From an uncultured Acetatifactor sp. (GTDB taxonomy: Bacteria; Bacillota; Clostridia; Lachnospirales; Lachnospiraceae): a stretch of DNA of 64,000 nucleotides. The notes under the pieces are model-generated. The model was not told the origin of the DNA and ran no database searches. It saw nothing but the letters and a program-made list of their open reading frames with translations. Position numbers and translations under genes: made by a program. Location: NCBI GenBank assembly GCA_910584865.1, contig CAJUCE010000022.1, forward strand, positions 24,049 to 88,048, in the 5' to 3' direction. Shown one piece after another: positions 8,033 through 16,938 of this stretch (within the stretch, counting starts at the first letter, position 1; the number at the start of each line of letters is the position of its first letter).

Positions 8033-9823
8033 ATGGAAAAATGGTATGTAGCGGCAAAAAAAGAAGATTTTAACGCCTGGGCCAGGCAGTTTCACATCAG
8101 CCCGGTGGTAGCCAGGATTATCAGAAACCGGGATCTGACGAAAGAGACGGATGTGCGGAAATTTCTGTACGGAACTTTGGAGGACTGCTATTCTCCCTGG
8201 CTTCTAAAGGATATGGAGAAGGCTGTGGATGCCATCTGCGCCGCCGTGGAAGAGGGCGTTTCAATCCGCGTTATCGGCGACTATGATGTGGACGGGATCT
8301 GTTCTTCCTATATTTTGACCAGGGCCATACAGACCTTGGGGGGAGAGGTGGACACTGCCATTCCGCATCGGATTCATGACGGCTACGGGCTGAATGAACA
8401 TCTGATAGAGGAGGCGAAGGAGGATGGCATCGGCATGATTGTGACCTGCGACAACGGCATAGCGGCCGCACCTCAGATTGCGCTTGCCAATTCCTATGGG
8501 ATGAAGGTCATCGTAACGGACCACCATGAAGTGCCTTATCTAATGAAAGAAGCCGCTGATACCTGCGAAGAATCCGCCGTGGTCAGACGGGAGCTGCTTC
8601 CGCCCGCTCTGGCAGTGATCGATCCGAAGCAGGACCAGTGCACCTATCCCTTTTCCGGTATCTGCGGAGGCGTGGTTGCATACAAGCTGGCGTCTGCCCT
8701 GCGGGAGAGGACGCAGTGTGCTGCCCTTGGTGAGATTATGGAAGAACTGCTGGAATTTGCGGCGTTGTCTACGGTTTGCGATGTGATGATTTTGCAGGAT
8801 GAAAACCGCATTCTGGTGAAGGAAGGTTTGCAGCGGATGAGGCATACTCGGAACCTGGGGATTAAGGCTCTCATGGAGGTGAACGGCATCGAACCGGACA
8901 AGCTGTCCGCCTATCATCTCGGGTTTATAATCGGGCCCTGTCTCAATGCCACCGGAAGGCTGGATACGGCGAATCGGGCCCTGGAGATGCTGCAGAGCAG
9001 GACACAGCGGGAGGCCATGACAGCGGCAGCGGAATTGAAAGAGCTGAACGAAAGCAGGAAAAATCTGACACTTCAGGGCGTAAAGGACGCCGAGAGGCTG
9101 ATTGAAGAGGAGCATATGGCGGAGGATAAGGTGCTGGTAATCTATCTGCCGGGGGTTCACGAAAGTGTGGCCGGAATCATTGCCGGGCGTATTCGGGAAC
9201 ACCACAACCATCCTGTTTTTATTCTGACAAGGGGGGAGGACGGCGTCAAGGGCTCAGGACGTTCCGTTGAGGGGTATCATATGTATGCATCCATGACGGA
9301 GGTGAAGCAGTATTTTACCAAATTCGGAGGGCATGCCATGGCGGCCGGATTATCCATGAAGGAAGAAGACATTCCGGCTCTGAGACGGGAGCTGAACGAA
9401 AGATGCCGGCTGAAGGAAGAGGATTTTATTCCAAAGGTGCATATCGATGTGCCGATGCCGCTGGGGTATGCAAATGAGCAGATTGCGCAGGAGCTGGAGC
9501 TGCTGGAACCTTTCGGTGTAGGGAATCCCAAACCGCTTTTTGCCCAGAAGAATCTGGTCTTTCGTTCCGGTCACAGGATGGGCGCCAACAGGAATTTTGC
9601 CAGATTTCAGGTGCGGACGCCGGAAGGCGAGGAAAAGCAACTGGTGTTTTTCGGAGATCCGGAAGCATTCGAGGATTTTCTGGAGAAAAAATACGGCCCG
9701 GAGGCTTCGCGGCTGTTGTATTCCGGCAGAGGAAATTTTGAGGTTTCCGTTGTTTATCAATTGGGGAAGAATACATATAGAGGCAGAACGGAATTGCAAT
9801 ATGTCATGCAGTATTATGCGTAG
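8033..9823 (+). CDS. recJ: Single-stranded-DNA-specific exonuclease RecJ
   Basis: A 596-residue DHH-family exonuclease that degrades single-stranded DNA 5'->3' in recombination and mismatch repair. DHH-domain motifs are DYDVDG (about residue 83), CDNG and VTDHHE (about 161-166). The DHHA1 domain carries GSGRSVEG and FGGHAMAAG (about 431), followed by an OB-like C-terminal domain. The frame is open 27 codons further upstream, but ATG 8033 matches the family start and follows AGGAAAAGG. The gene converges on the next gene with only 7 bases between stop codons. Confidence 0.95.
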   Translation: MEKWYVAAKKEDFNAWARQFHISPVVARIIRNRDLTKETDVRKFLYGTLEDCYSPWLLKDMEKAVDAICAAVEEGVSIRVIGDYDVDGICSSYILTRAIQTLGGEVDTAIPHRIHDGYGLNEHLIEEAKEDGIGMIVTCDNGIAAAPQIALANSYGMKVIVTDHHEVPYLMKEAADTCEESAVVRRELLPPALAVIDPKQDQCTYPFSGICGGVVAYKLASALRERTQCAALGEIMEELLEFAALSTVCDVMILQDENRILVKEGLQRMRHTRNLGIKALMEVNGIEPDKLSAYHLGFIIGPCLNATGRLDTANRALEMLQSRTQREAMTAAAELKELNESRKNLTLQGVKDAERLIEEEHMAEDKVLVIYLPGVHESVAGIIAGRIREHHNHPVFILTRGEDGVKGSGRSVEGYHMYASMTEVKQYFTKFGGHAMAAGLSMKEEDIPALRRELNERCRLKEEDFIPKVHIDVPMPLGYANEQIAQELELLEPFGVGNPKPLFAQKNLVFRSGHRMGANRNFARFQVRTPEGEEKQLVFFGDPEAFEDFLEKKYGPEASRLLYSGRGNFEVSVVYQLGKNTYRGRTELQYVMQYYA

Positions 9824-9830
9824 CTCACGC

Positions 9831-10541
9831 TCAATCGTTCTTCGTATACCGGCAGGACGGAAATCCGGCGCATCCCCAGAATGCTCCGAATTTTCCGTTC
9901 CGCCTGACCAGCGGGGCGCCGCATTTCGGGCAGCGGGGCGCGGTTTGTGCGCTGCCGCTCTTTAACTGTTCATCCCGGAAGGTGTGCATCTTTTCATAGC
10001 AGAGCTGGTTCATGACGCAGTCGTTCAGAGCGCGGTGGGCGCCCTGTGTATCGATATGAAAATATGCCGCCAGATCCGTGAGCCGGAAACGGGCCAGAGG
10101 AAGAAGATTTCTGGCCAGCGAAAGGGTGTCCACATAATCGTTGACGACCTTTCTGCGCAGGGTTCTGACTGCGCCGGCCTGGAGAAATTTCATGTCGAAG
10201 CTGTGGATATTGTGGCCGATGAGAATGTCGTCTCCGGCGAAGGCAAGGAACGCTTCCAGGGCGGTTCCAGGCGAGGGGGCGTCCTGCACCATTTTGTCCG
10301 TGATACCGTTTACTTTTGTGGCATTGGAAGGGATCGGACGTCCCGGATTTACCAAAGTGGAGAAATTTTCTTGTATTTGCCGGCTACGGACTTTGATTCC
10401 GGAGATCTCGATGATCTCGTCGTGTTCGGGATAGAGTCCTGTGGTTTCCAGATCAAAAACTACATAGTCATCCGGGTAGGAATTCAGTCTTGCCATGATA
10501 CCTGCTTTCCGGGAAAGAGCGTCTTCGGAATTTTGAGACAT
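9831..10541 (-). CDS. DnaQ-like 3'-5' exonuclease with C-terminal topoisomerase-type zinc ribbon
   Basis: A 236-residue protein. Residues 25-185 form a DEDDh exonuclease: D30/E32 in VFDLETTG, IGHNIHSFDMKFL, and HRALND. After a short linker, residues 204-230 form a C4 zinc ribbon (CPKC...GCAGFPSC) like those at the C-terminus of bacterial topoisomerase I. Epsilon-like exonucleases proofread or process DNA/RNA ends; the ribbon probably adds nucleic-acid binding. It has its own promoter (10589-10616) and converges on recJ, so both neighbours are DNA-processing enzymes. The specific role is unknown. Confidence 0.88.
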   Translation of the reverse strand: MSQNSEDALSRKAGIMARLNSYPDDYVVFDLETTGLYPEHDEIIEISGIKVRSRQIQENFSTLVNPGRPIPSNATKVNGITDKMVQDAPSPGTALEAFLAFAGDDILIGHNIHSFDMKFLQAGAVRTLRRKVVNDYVDTLSLARNLLPLARFRLTDLAAYFHIDTQGAHRALNDCVMNQLCYEKMHTFRDEQLKSGSAQTAPRCPKCGAPLVRRNGKFGAFWGCAGFPSCRYTKND

Positions 10542-10588
10542 GCCTGTTCCCTGTTCTTTTGTGCGTTCAAGATTGGCTTGGTGTCTTC

Positions 10589-10616
10589 ATTATATTCTTT
10601 TCCGCGAGAAAATCAA
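10589..10616 (-). promoter_or_regulatory. Promoter of the DnaQ-like exonuclease
   Basis: Read leftwards: TTGATT (10616-10611), a 16-base spacer, and TATAAT (10594-10589). Confidence 0.65.
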
Positions 10617-10780
10617 TTCCCCGCAGAAATTTTATTAAAAAATTAGATTAATTTAAGAGAAAAAAAGTGTACTTTCTGATATGATAGGAAGCAAGGATAG
10701 GGACGGAAAACGCAAGCATCAATAAGACGTATCATAGAATAAGAAAAAGGGAAACCGGAAGGCAAAAACGAGGACGCGCT

Positions 10781-11953
10781 ATGGGAACAATGATTCAATA
10801 TTTGGAAAAATTCGGAAAATATTCCTTTGAGGAGATGCCGATGACAGAGGTAGACTCTCTTGTGCTGTGTCAGCTTTCTTATCTGAAGTTCGATGGAATG
10901 GTGCCTGATGTGCAGGAGGGCAGCACGGGGGTGACATTGAAAAGTGTGGCGGAACATCCGGATTTTGAAAAACTGTTTGCGGACGTGCGCTATGAGAAAG
11001 AGAACCGGGCGCTGTTTGCGGGGATGGTTCAGGGCAGGCGATTCCGGAATATGAAGCTGAATTATTATACAAATGTTATCGAAGAGCGATGGGAGACACA
11101 ATTTTCCGCGCTGACCTGTTTCCTGGATGACGGCAGTGCCTATGTTGCCTTCAGGGGAACGGACGAGACCATCGTAGGCTGGAAGGAGGATTTCAATATG
11201 GCCTTCCTGTCGCCGGTGCCGGGGCAGGCGTACAGTGTTGCATATCTGAATGCAGTGGCATCCAGGTTTAGCGGGGATTTCTATGTGGGAGGCCATTCCA
11301 AGGGCGGGAATCTGGCGGTATACAGCGCCATGAACTGCGAGGAGGCGATACAGAAGAGGATATTGCGGATCTACAGTATGGACGGCCCTGGATTCCGGCC
11401 GGAAGTGCTGGAGCGGTGCGGATATGACCGGATTAAAGAGCGGGTGGTGAAGATCCTGCCACATTCTTCCCTGGTGGGCATGATCTTTGAATCCGATATG
11501 CATTTTCAGGTGGTGAGGAGCAAGACTTTCGGATTGCTGCAGCATGATCCCTATACCTGGCAGGTGGTGTCCAACCATCTGGTGCGGGTCAATGATCTCT
11601 ATGAGCGCAGGAAAAATATGGACAATACCCTGAATGAATGGATTCTCTCTCTGAATGAGCAGCAGCTGCGGACCTTTGTGGATACGCTGTATCAGGTGAT
11701 CATGGCTTCCCAGGCCACCAATCTCATCGAATTTACCACCGAATGGAAGCGGAGTATGAACGGCATCATTGCAGCGTTAAAGGAAGTGGATGGGGAGACA
11801 CAGGAAGTGTTGAAAGAGATCGTGAAGTCCCTCTTTGAGATTGCCCGTGCAAACAGAAAACGGCAGGCGGCGGAAAAAGCAGAGGCAGCCCTGAAGCTGC
11901 TTGCACCGAAGAAGAAGCCCGGCAATGATGTGGTAAACAATGTTGACGCATAA
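10781..11953 (+). CDS. Mbeg1-like (DUF2974) alpha/beta-hydrolase
   Basis: A 390-residue cytosolic protein with no signal peptide. FRGTDETIVGWKEDFN and the nucleophile elbow GGHSKGGNLAVY (Ser near 172) are diagnostic of the Mbeg1/DUF2974 family of lipase-like alpha/beta-hydrolases common in gut Firmicutes. The acid is probably in SMDGPGF or later. An unusual lysine/alanine-rich helix forms the last 50 residues. Substrate is unknown. It is transcribed divergently from the exonuclease, with a TATGAT -10 at 10680 but no convincing -35 box. The start is fixed by MGTMIQYLEKFG, the family N-terminus. Confidence 0.87.
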   Translation: MGTMIQYLEKFGKYSFEEMPMTEVDSLVLCQLSYLKFDGMVPDVQEGSTGVTLKSVAEHPDFEKLFADVRYEKENRALFAGMVQGRRFRNMKLNYYTNVIEERWETQFSALTCFLDDGSAYVAFRGTDETIVGWKEDFNMAFLSPVPGQAYSVAYLNAVASRFSGDFYVGGHSKGGNLAVYSAMNCEEAIQKRILRIYSMDGPGFRPEVLERCGYDRIKERVVKILPHSSLVGMIFESDMHFQVVRSKTFGLLQHDPYTWQVVSNHLVRVNDLYERRKNMDNTLNEWILSLNEQQLRTFVDTLYQVIMASQATNLIEFTTEWKRSMNGIIAALKEVDGETQEVLKEIVKSLFEIARANRKRQAAEKAEAALKLLAPKKKPGNDVVNNVDA

Positions 11954-11968
11954 GGATATTGCGTCAAC
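11942..11968 (+). terminator. Hairpin overlapping the stop of the Mbeg1-like gene
   Basis: GTTGACGCA and TGCGTCAAC form a perfect 9-bp stem around a 9-base loop that contains the stop codon. Only two T follow, so it may act as a weak or bidirectional terminator. Confidence 0.45.
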
Positions 11969-12082
11969 TTCCGATACCATGTGCGCAGATGCGCATGGAA
12001 TTATGATAGAAGGAAGTGGCGGTCAATCCCTGCTTGCTTATAGCCTTTGCAGACCATGCCGCACAGCTGCTGGAATGCTGTC

Positions 12083-12736
12083 TCATGACACACTCTGCCG
12101 AACCAGAGATAGAAAAAAGGCAAGGATCTTTTTTCCGTCTATACCGGAGCGCTGGATGTCGATGCGTTCCGGATGCCACTGTACGCCGATGACAGGCAGA
12201 GTTTCGTGAGAGACGGCTTCCGCGCAGCCGTCCTCAGAGCAGTATTGTATAACCTCCAGGCCGGAACCGAGGCTGCCTACGGACTGGTGATGGGCGCTGT
12301 TGACGATGGCTTGCTCTCCGTAGAGGGAGTACAGCCAGGAGGTATTTTTAATTACGGAATTGTGATATTTATCGCCGTGATCATACCGATGACGCAGGGA
12401 AGCTTCCGGTGGGAGATCCTGTATGATTTTTCCGCCCAGGCCCACATTGATAATCTGCATACCCTTGCAGATGCCCAGCACCGGTTTATGCTGAGAGAGA
12501 GCCAGCTCAAAAGCCTGCAGCTGCCGGATATCCAGTTCTGTATCAATATTACAGGATCCATGGTTGCATTCTCCGAAGAAGGCGGGGGTGATGTCTCCTC
12601 CTCCGGGGAGCAGCAGTGCGCCGCAGGAGGAGAGGGCCTCCGGCGACAGGGAGACTAGTGGGACGGCGCCTGCAGCGGTGATGTATCTGACATAGTTGAT
12701 GGTATCTTGCTTTTTTCCGATGACAGCAATCTTCAA
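12083..12736 (-). CDS. Peptidase C26 / class I glutamine amidotransferase-like (PuuD family)
   Basis: 217 residues. LLLPGGGDITP, the nucleophile in VLGICKGMQIIN (Cys90), the SAHHQSV segment and QWHPE (His188, Glu190) are the marks of gamma-glutamyl hydrolases of the C26 family. PuuD splits gamma-glutamyl-GABA in putrescine breakdown, but no other puu gene is present, so the substrate is open. The start has GGGAG upstream. It converges on the Mbeg1-like gene. Confidence 0.88.
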   Translation of the reverse strand: MKIAVIGKKQDTINYVRYITAAGAVPLVSLSPEALSSCGALLLPGGGDITPAFFGECNHGSCNIDTELDIRQLQAFELALSQHKPVLGICKGMQIINVGLGGKIIQDLPPEASLRHRYDHGDKYHNSVIKNTSWLYSLYGEQAIVNSAHHQSVGSLGSGLEVIQYCSEDGCAEAVSHETLPVIGVQWHPERIDIQRSGIDGKKILAFFLSLVRQSVS

Positions 12737-12857
12737 ATTAATACTCCCTTGCCCGTTATGACGGGAATCATTTCATAATTCTTCAGGACTCTGATTATAT
12801 ATACGTGATTTTTCCCTGAAAATGAACAGAAATTAAGGATTTTTATTTTGCCGGGAC

Positions 12858-12885
12858 TTTACTATCATGGGAAATGTGTTAAAAT
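12858..12885 (+). promoter_or_regulatory. Probable promoter of the YfhO-type gene
   Basis: TTTACT (12858-12863), a 16-base spacer, and TAAAAT (12880-12885), lying in an AT-rich stretch. Confidence 0.5.
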
Positions 12886-12947
12886 AATTTTTTATAGGAT
12901 AAAAATCAAATTTGAGGCGCTGTAGAAATGGAAGGAGTGCATTCCTT

Positions 12948-15524
12948 ATGAAGAAAATAGCTTTGAAGAGAATAGAGTTTAGATCTATGAACCCGAGGAA
13001 GAAGGGATGCATTTTTGCCTTTTTGATTCCGAGTGTGATTATGTTGGCCCTGTTTATCATACGGGGAATTTATCCCTTTGGGGACAGGAGCTTTCTCTTT
13101 GCCGATCTATATCATCAGTATATGCCTTTTTTCAGCGAGCTCCTTCACAAGGTAAGAGGGGGAGAGAATTTGAATTTTTCCTTTCAGGTGGGAATCGGTT
13201 CTAATTTCCTGGCTCTGTTTGTCTATTATCTGGCCAGTCCCTTCCATATATTTTCCCTGTTGGTTCCGGAGCGTCTACTGGTAGAGTTTATCAGCTATCT
13301 TATTGTGTTTAAAATCGGACTTGCCGGGCTGACTTTTTATATCTATCTGGTCAATCACGCAAAACTGTCCAGAGGAGGCATTTCCGGATGGGGAAAAAGC
13401 CCGGCGGCGGGAGTTATGTTTTCCTGTTTCTATGCGTTGTCCGGGTTCATGGCAGCCTATAATTACAATATTATGTGGGTAGATTGTGTGGTATTGGCGC
13501 CGCTGATTATCCTGGGACTGGAGAGGCTGGTGAAACAGGGGCGATGGGGGCTGTATTGTGTGACGCTCGCCCTTTCCATTTATACCAATTATTATATTTC
13601 CATCATGATCTGTATTTTCCTTGTGCTCTATTTTGTGCTGCTCCTGGTGACGGAAAAGGGGCGGCTGCGCAGCATGGGATATTTTGCCCTGTTTTCCCTG
13701 TTGGCAGGCGGAATGGCGGCGGTACTGCTGATTCCGGAGGTGTGCGCGATTCTGCGGACAGATTTCGGCGATATGGATTTCCCCAAAAAGCTGGAGAGTT
13801 ATTTTTCCATTCTGGATATGCTGGCCAGGCATTGTATGTGCGTATACACGGAGCGGGGGCTGGATCACTGGCCGAATCTCTATTGCGGCAGCGCGGTGCT
13901 GATGTTGATTCCCATGTATCTGATGAACCGGGGGATCTCGCTTAGGGAGAAGTTCTGCCGTATGGCTTTGGCGGGATTCATGCTGTTGAGCTTTGGTACC
14001 AATCTGCTCAATTTTATCTGGCACGGGCTGAATTACCCGGATTCCCTGCCGGCCAGACAGTCCTTTCTCTATATATTTCTGGTGCTGACCATGTGCTGGG
14101 ATGCGTGGAATCATATGGAGGAAATAGAGGACGGGCAAATTATAAAGGGCTATTTATGCGCGGTAGGCTTCTTTTTATTCTGCGAGAAGTTTGTCGGTCA
14201 TGAGGACTTTGAGCTGGGAGTCAAGCTGCTGACGCTGGTATTTGTCAGCATTTATGCGGTGCTTCTGCATCTGTACCGGACCAGGGCGGACAGGGGGATC
14301 CGCAGGGCGGTGGTAGTGACGGCTATGGCTGCAGTGATTGCCGAATGCGGGCTCAATACCTGTGTCACCAGTGTGGGGACGGTAAGCCGCAGCGCTTATC
14401 TGGGAGAGCAGGAGGATTATAAAGCGCTGTATGAGATGACCAGGGAAAGAGAGAATGGATTTTACCGACTGGAAAAATTTACCCGGAAGACCAAAAATGA
14501 CGGCACTTTGACGGGATATCCTACGGCCAGCGTGTTTTCCTCCACGCTGAATTCTCAGGTGATGGATCTGTATAAAAGGCTGGGAATGCGTCACAGCAAG
14601 GTGTATTACGGCTTTGACGGAGCTACGGCGCTGACTTCTGCCATGCTGAATGTGAACTATATGTTTGGGGAGTCGGAGAAATATGAAAACAGTCTCTATA
14701 CCCTGATTGGCCAGAGCGGGGATATCTATCTGTACCAATGCAATGCCGTGCTGCCTTTCGGATATGTGGCGCCGATGGGTTTTGATTTGGACGAAGACGA
14801 TACGATGCAGGGCTTCAGACTGCAGAATAAAATGGTCAGGGATCTGGGAATTGAGGAGGCGCTGTTTGAAAAGGCCCATAGTCAGGAGATCGGCGACGAC
14901 GTGGAATTTACGGCGGAGGAAGGCGGGTATTACTATGCTGTCATTACTGCCTCCGGTACCGGAAAGGTGGACTGCATCGGGGGCAGTACGGAAGAAGAGC
15001 ATTACAAGGACCTGAAAAAGAATTCCATTCTCTATCTGGGATATCTGGAAAGAGAGCAGACCATTACGCTGACAAACGGCGATGAGGAAGATACCACGCC
15101 CAAGATAGAGGCTAATGTATATCGGATGAATACACAGGTATTGGGAGAGGCATTGGATCGGCTTTCGACTCAGCATATGGAAGATGTGGTGTGGGAGAGC
15201 GATTTTATCTCCGGAAGAATAACCATGGATTGGGCGGGAAGGCTGATCTGTTCCGTTCCTTATGAAGCGGGCTGGCGCGTTTGGATCAATGGGGAGGAAA
15301 CGCAGGGAGTGCTGTTTGGCGGCTGTCTGATGGCCTTTGACCTGGAGCCGGGAGAGTATGTGCTGGAGATGAAATATGTTCCGGAGGGCGCCAGAGCGGG
15401 GATGATTGTCAGTGCGGTCAGCATCTTGGTATTTGCCGTGCTTCTGGCCGTAAGGAAGAAAAGGGAAAGCAGGGCAGTCAAAGTACGGGAAATGGTACAG
15501 GAAACTCAGGAAACTCATGCATAA
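12948..15524 (+). CDS. YfhO-family multi-pass membrane protein
   Basis: An 858-residue polytopic protein. A positively charged N-terminus leads into about a dozen hydrophobic segments up to residue ~500. A large extracytoplasmic domain follows (about 500-820, with YPTASVFSSTLN and VPYEAGWRVWINGE), then a last TM and a charged tail. The GDRSFLFADLYHQYMPFF segment early on is typical of YfhO/GT-C-like proteins. In Bacillus, YfhO is needed for glycosylation of lipoteichoic acid, so a cell-surface sugar-transfer role is likely. ATG 12948 is preferred because AAGGAG lies 10 bases upstream. Confidence 0.87.
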   Translation: MKKIALKRIEFRSMNPRKKGCIFAFLIPSVIMLALFIIRGIYPFGDRSFLFADLYHQYMPFFSELLHKVRGGENLNFSFQVGIGSNFLALFVYYLASPFHIFSLLVPERLLVEFISYLIVFKIGLAGLTFYIYLVNHAKLSRGGISGWGKSPAAGVMFSCFYALSGFMAAYNYNIMWVDCVVLAPLIILGLERLVKQGRWGLYCVTLALSIYTNYYISIMICIFLVLYFVLLLVTEKGRLRSMGYFALFSLLAGGMAAVLLIPEVCAILRTDFGDMDFPKKLESYFSILDMLARHCMCVYTERGLDHWPNLYCGSAVLMLIPMYLMNRGISLREKFCRMALAGFMLLSFGTNLLNFIWHGLNYPDSLPARQSFLYIFLVLTMCWDAWNHMEEIEDGQIIKGYLCAVGFFLFCEKFVGHEDFELGVKLLTLVFVSIYAVLLHLYRTRADRGIRRAVVVTAMAAVIAECGLNTCVTSVGTVSRSAYLGEQEDYKALYEMTRERENGFYRLEKFTRKTKNDGTLTGYPTASVFSSTLNSQVMDLYKRLGMRHSKVYYGFDGATALTSAMLNVNYMFGESEKYENSLYTLIGQSGDIYLYQCNAVLPFGYVAPMGFDLDEDDTMQGFRLQNKMVRDLGIEEALFEKAHSQEIGDDVEFTAEEGGYYYAVITASGTGKVDCIGGSTEEEHYKDLKKNSILYLGYLEREQTITLTNGDEEDTTPKIEANVYRMNTQVLGEALDRLSTQHMEDVVWESDFISGRITMDWAGRLICSVPYEAGWRVWINGEETQGVLFGGCLMAFDLEPGEYVLEMKYVPEGARAGMIVSAVSILVFAVLLAVRKKRESRAVKVREMVQETQETHA

Positions 15525-15529
15525 AATGA

Positions 15530-15558
15530 TTGCCGTATTCCTGTTTCTGTGCTATAAT
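15530..15558 (+). promoter_or_regulatory. carAB promoter
   Basis: TTGCCG (15530-15535), 17 bases, TATAAT (15553-15558). It begins 6 bases after the upstream stop codon and predicts a leader of about 175 nt. Confidence 0.8.
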
Positions 15559-15564
15559 AATGCG

Positions 15565-15741
15565 AATGTTTTGAGCGTGTATGTTTCAGAATAAGATACT
15601 TTCTCCGGTGTCGCAGCCCGCAGGCAAAGGACAGGCGCTTGCCTGTGCAGAGAGGGCCATGGCATGGCGGTATGCAGGAACAGGAAGCGCTGCCATGTAG
15701 GACCGGGCTGCATGGAACCGGGGCGGGAGAAGGGAAAGCAT
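15565..15741 (+). promoter_or_regulatory. carA leader with alternative hairpins
   Basis: The leader contains ACAGGC-4-GCCTGT (15631-15646), which competes with AGGCAA/TTGCCT (from 15622). Further down, CATGGC...GCCATG can pair. There is no T-rich terminator. Pyrimidine genes of Firmicutes are often controlled through leader RNA, but I cannot identify a PyrR-binding consensus. Regulation is therefore only suggested. Confidence 0.3.
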
Positions 15742-16938
15742 ATGAAAGCATTTTTGATTTTGGAAGACGGCACTATATTCGAGGGGATACCTATCGGCGC
15801 CAGGAGGGAAGTGATCAGCGAAATCGTATTCAATACATCCATGGCGGGATATCTTGAAGTGCTGACGGACCCCTCATATGCGGGACAGGCAGTGTGTATG
15901 ACCTATCCTCTGATCGGCAATTACGGCGTCTGCAGGGATGATATGGAATCTTCCAAGCCCTGGCCGGACGGATTTATCGTGCGGGAGCTTTCCCGTGTTT
16001 CCAGCAATTTCCGCTGTGACATGACTCTGCAGCAATTTCTCGAAGAAAACAATGTGCCCGGGATAGCGGGCATCGATACAAGGGCTCTGACGAAGATTCT
16101 TCGTGAGAAGGGTACCATGAACGGTATGATTACCACCCGGGAATATCCGGACACGAAAGAGATTCTGCCGAAGCTGAAAGCCTATACCACGGGTAAAGTA
16201 GTGGAAAAGGTGACCTGCAGGGAGAAATATGTGGTAAAGTCCACGGTTTCTTTGGAGGAGAACGGCCCTTTGTCCGGAGCTGCCCGGTTTGACAGGGAGG
16301 CTTATGAAAAGGGAGTCCGGGAGCTACGCCCTACGCTGGTGAAGGAACTAAACGGCGAAGGCTTGAAGGTGGCGCTTTTGGATCTGGGAGCAAAGGGCAA
16401 TATCGCCCGTTCTCTGGCGGAGCGGGGCTGCGAGGTGACGGTGTATCCGGCTTTCACTGCGGCGGAGGAGATTCTTGCAATGCGGCCGGACGGCATCATG
16501 CTCAGCAACGGTCCGGGAGATCCCAAGGAATGTGTATCTGTCATAAAGGAGATCAGGAAGCTCTATGATACGGATATCCCCATATTCGCTATCTGTCTGG
16601 GGCATCAGCTGATGGCCCTGGCCACCGGAGGAGATACATTCAAGATGAAATACGGCCATAGGGGCGGGAACCATCCGGTGAAGGATTTATCTACCGGCAA
16701 AGTGTATATTTCTTCACAGAATCACGGCTATGTTGTGGATATGGACAAGCTGGACGCAAGCGTGGCGGTACCGGCATTTGTCAACGTCAATGACGGTACC
16801 AATGAGGGACTTGTCTACACAGGAAAGAAGATATTTACGGTCCAGTATCACCCGGAAGCGTGCCCCGGGCCCCAGGACTCCCGATATCTTTTTGACAGGT
16901 TTATAGATATGATGAGGGGAGGTGAATCCCATGCCTAA
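15742..16938 (+). CDS. carA: Carbamoyl-phosphate synthase small subunit
   Basis: 398 residues. The N-terminal CarA domain (KAFLILEDGTIFEG, NTSMAGYLEVLTDPSYAGQ) and the class I glutaminase domain (FAICLGHQL with Cys285, and QYHPEACPGP) are both complete. It releases ammonia from glutamine for carbamoyl phosphate used in pyrimidine and arginine synthesis. ATG 15742, after AGAAGGGAAAG, gives the family start even though the frame is open further upstream. Its last 8 bases overlap carB. Confidence 0.97.
   Translation: MKAFLILEDGTIFEGIPIGARREVISEIVFNTSMAGYLEVLTDPSYAGQAVCMTYPLIGNYGVCRDDMESSKPWPDGFIVRELSRVSSNFRCDMTLQQFLEENNVPGIAGIDTRALTKILREKGTMNGMITTREYPDTKEILPKLKAYTTGKVVEKVTCREKYVVKSTVSLEENGPLSGAARFDREAYEKGVRELRPTLVKELNGEGLKVALLDLGAKGNIARSLAERGCEVTVYPAFTAAEEILAMRPDGIMLSNGPGDPKECVSVIKEIRKLYDTDIPIFAICLGHQLMALATGGDTFKMKYGHRGGNHPVKDLSTGKVYISSQNHGYVVDMDKLDASVAVPAFVNVNDGTNEGLVYTGKKIFTVQYHPEACPGPQDSRYLFDRFIDMMRGGESHA

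Noticed and set aside
13275..15518. Leftward open frames opposite the YfhO-type gene
   Set aside because: They are His/Gln/Arg-rich antisense products of codon bias with no family motif or initiation signal.
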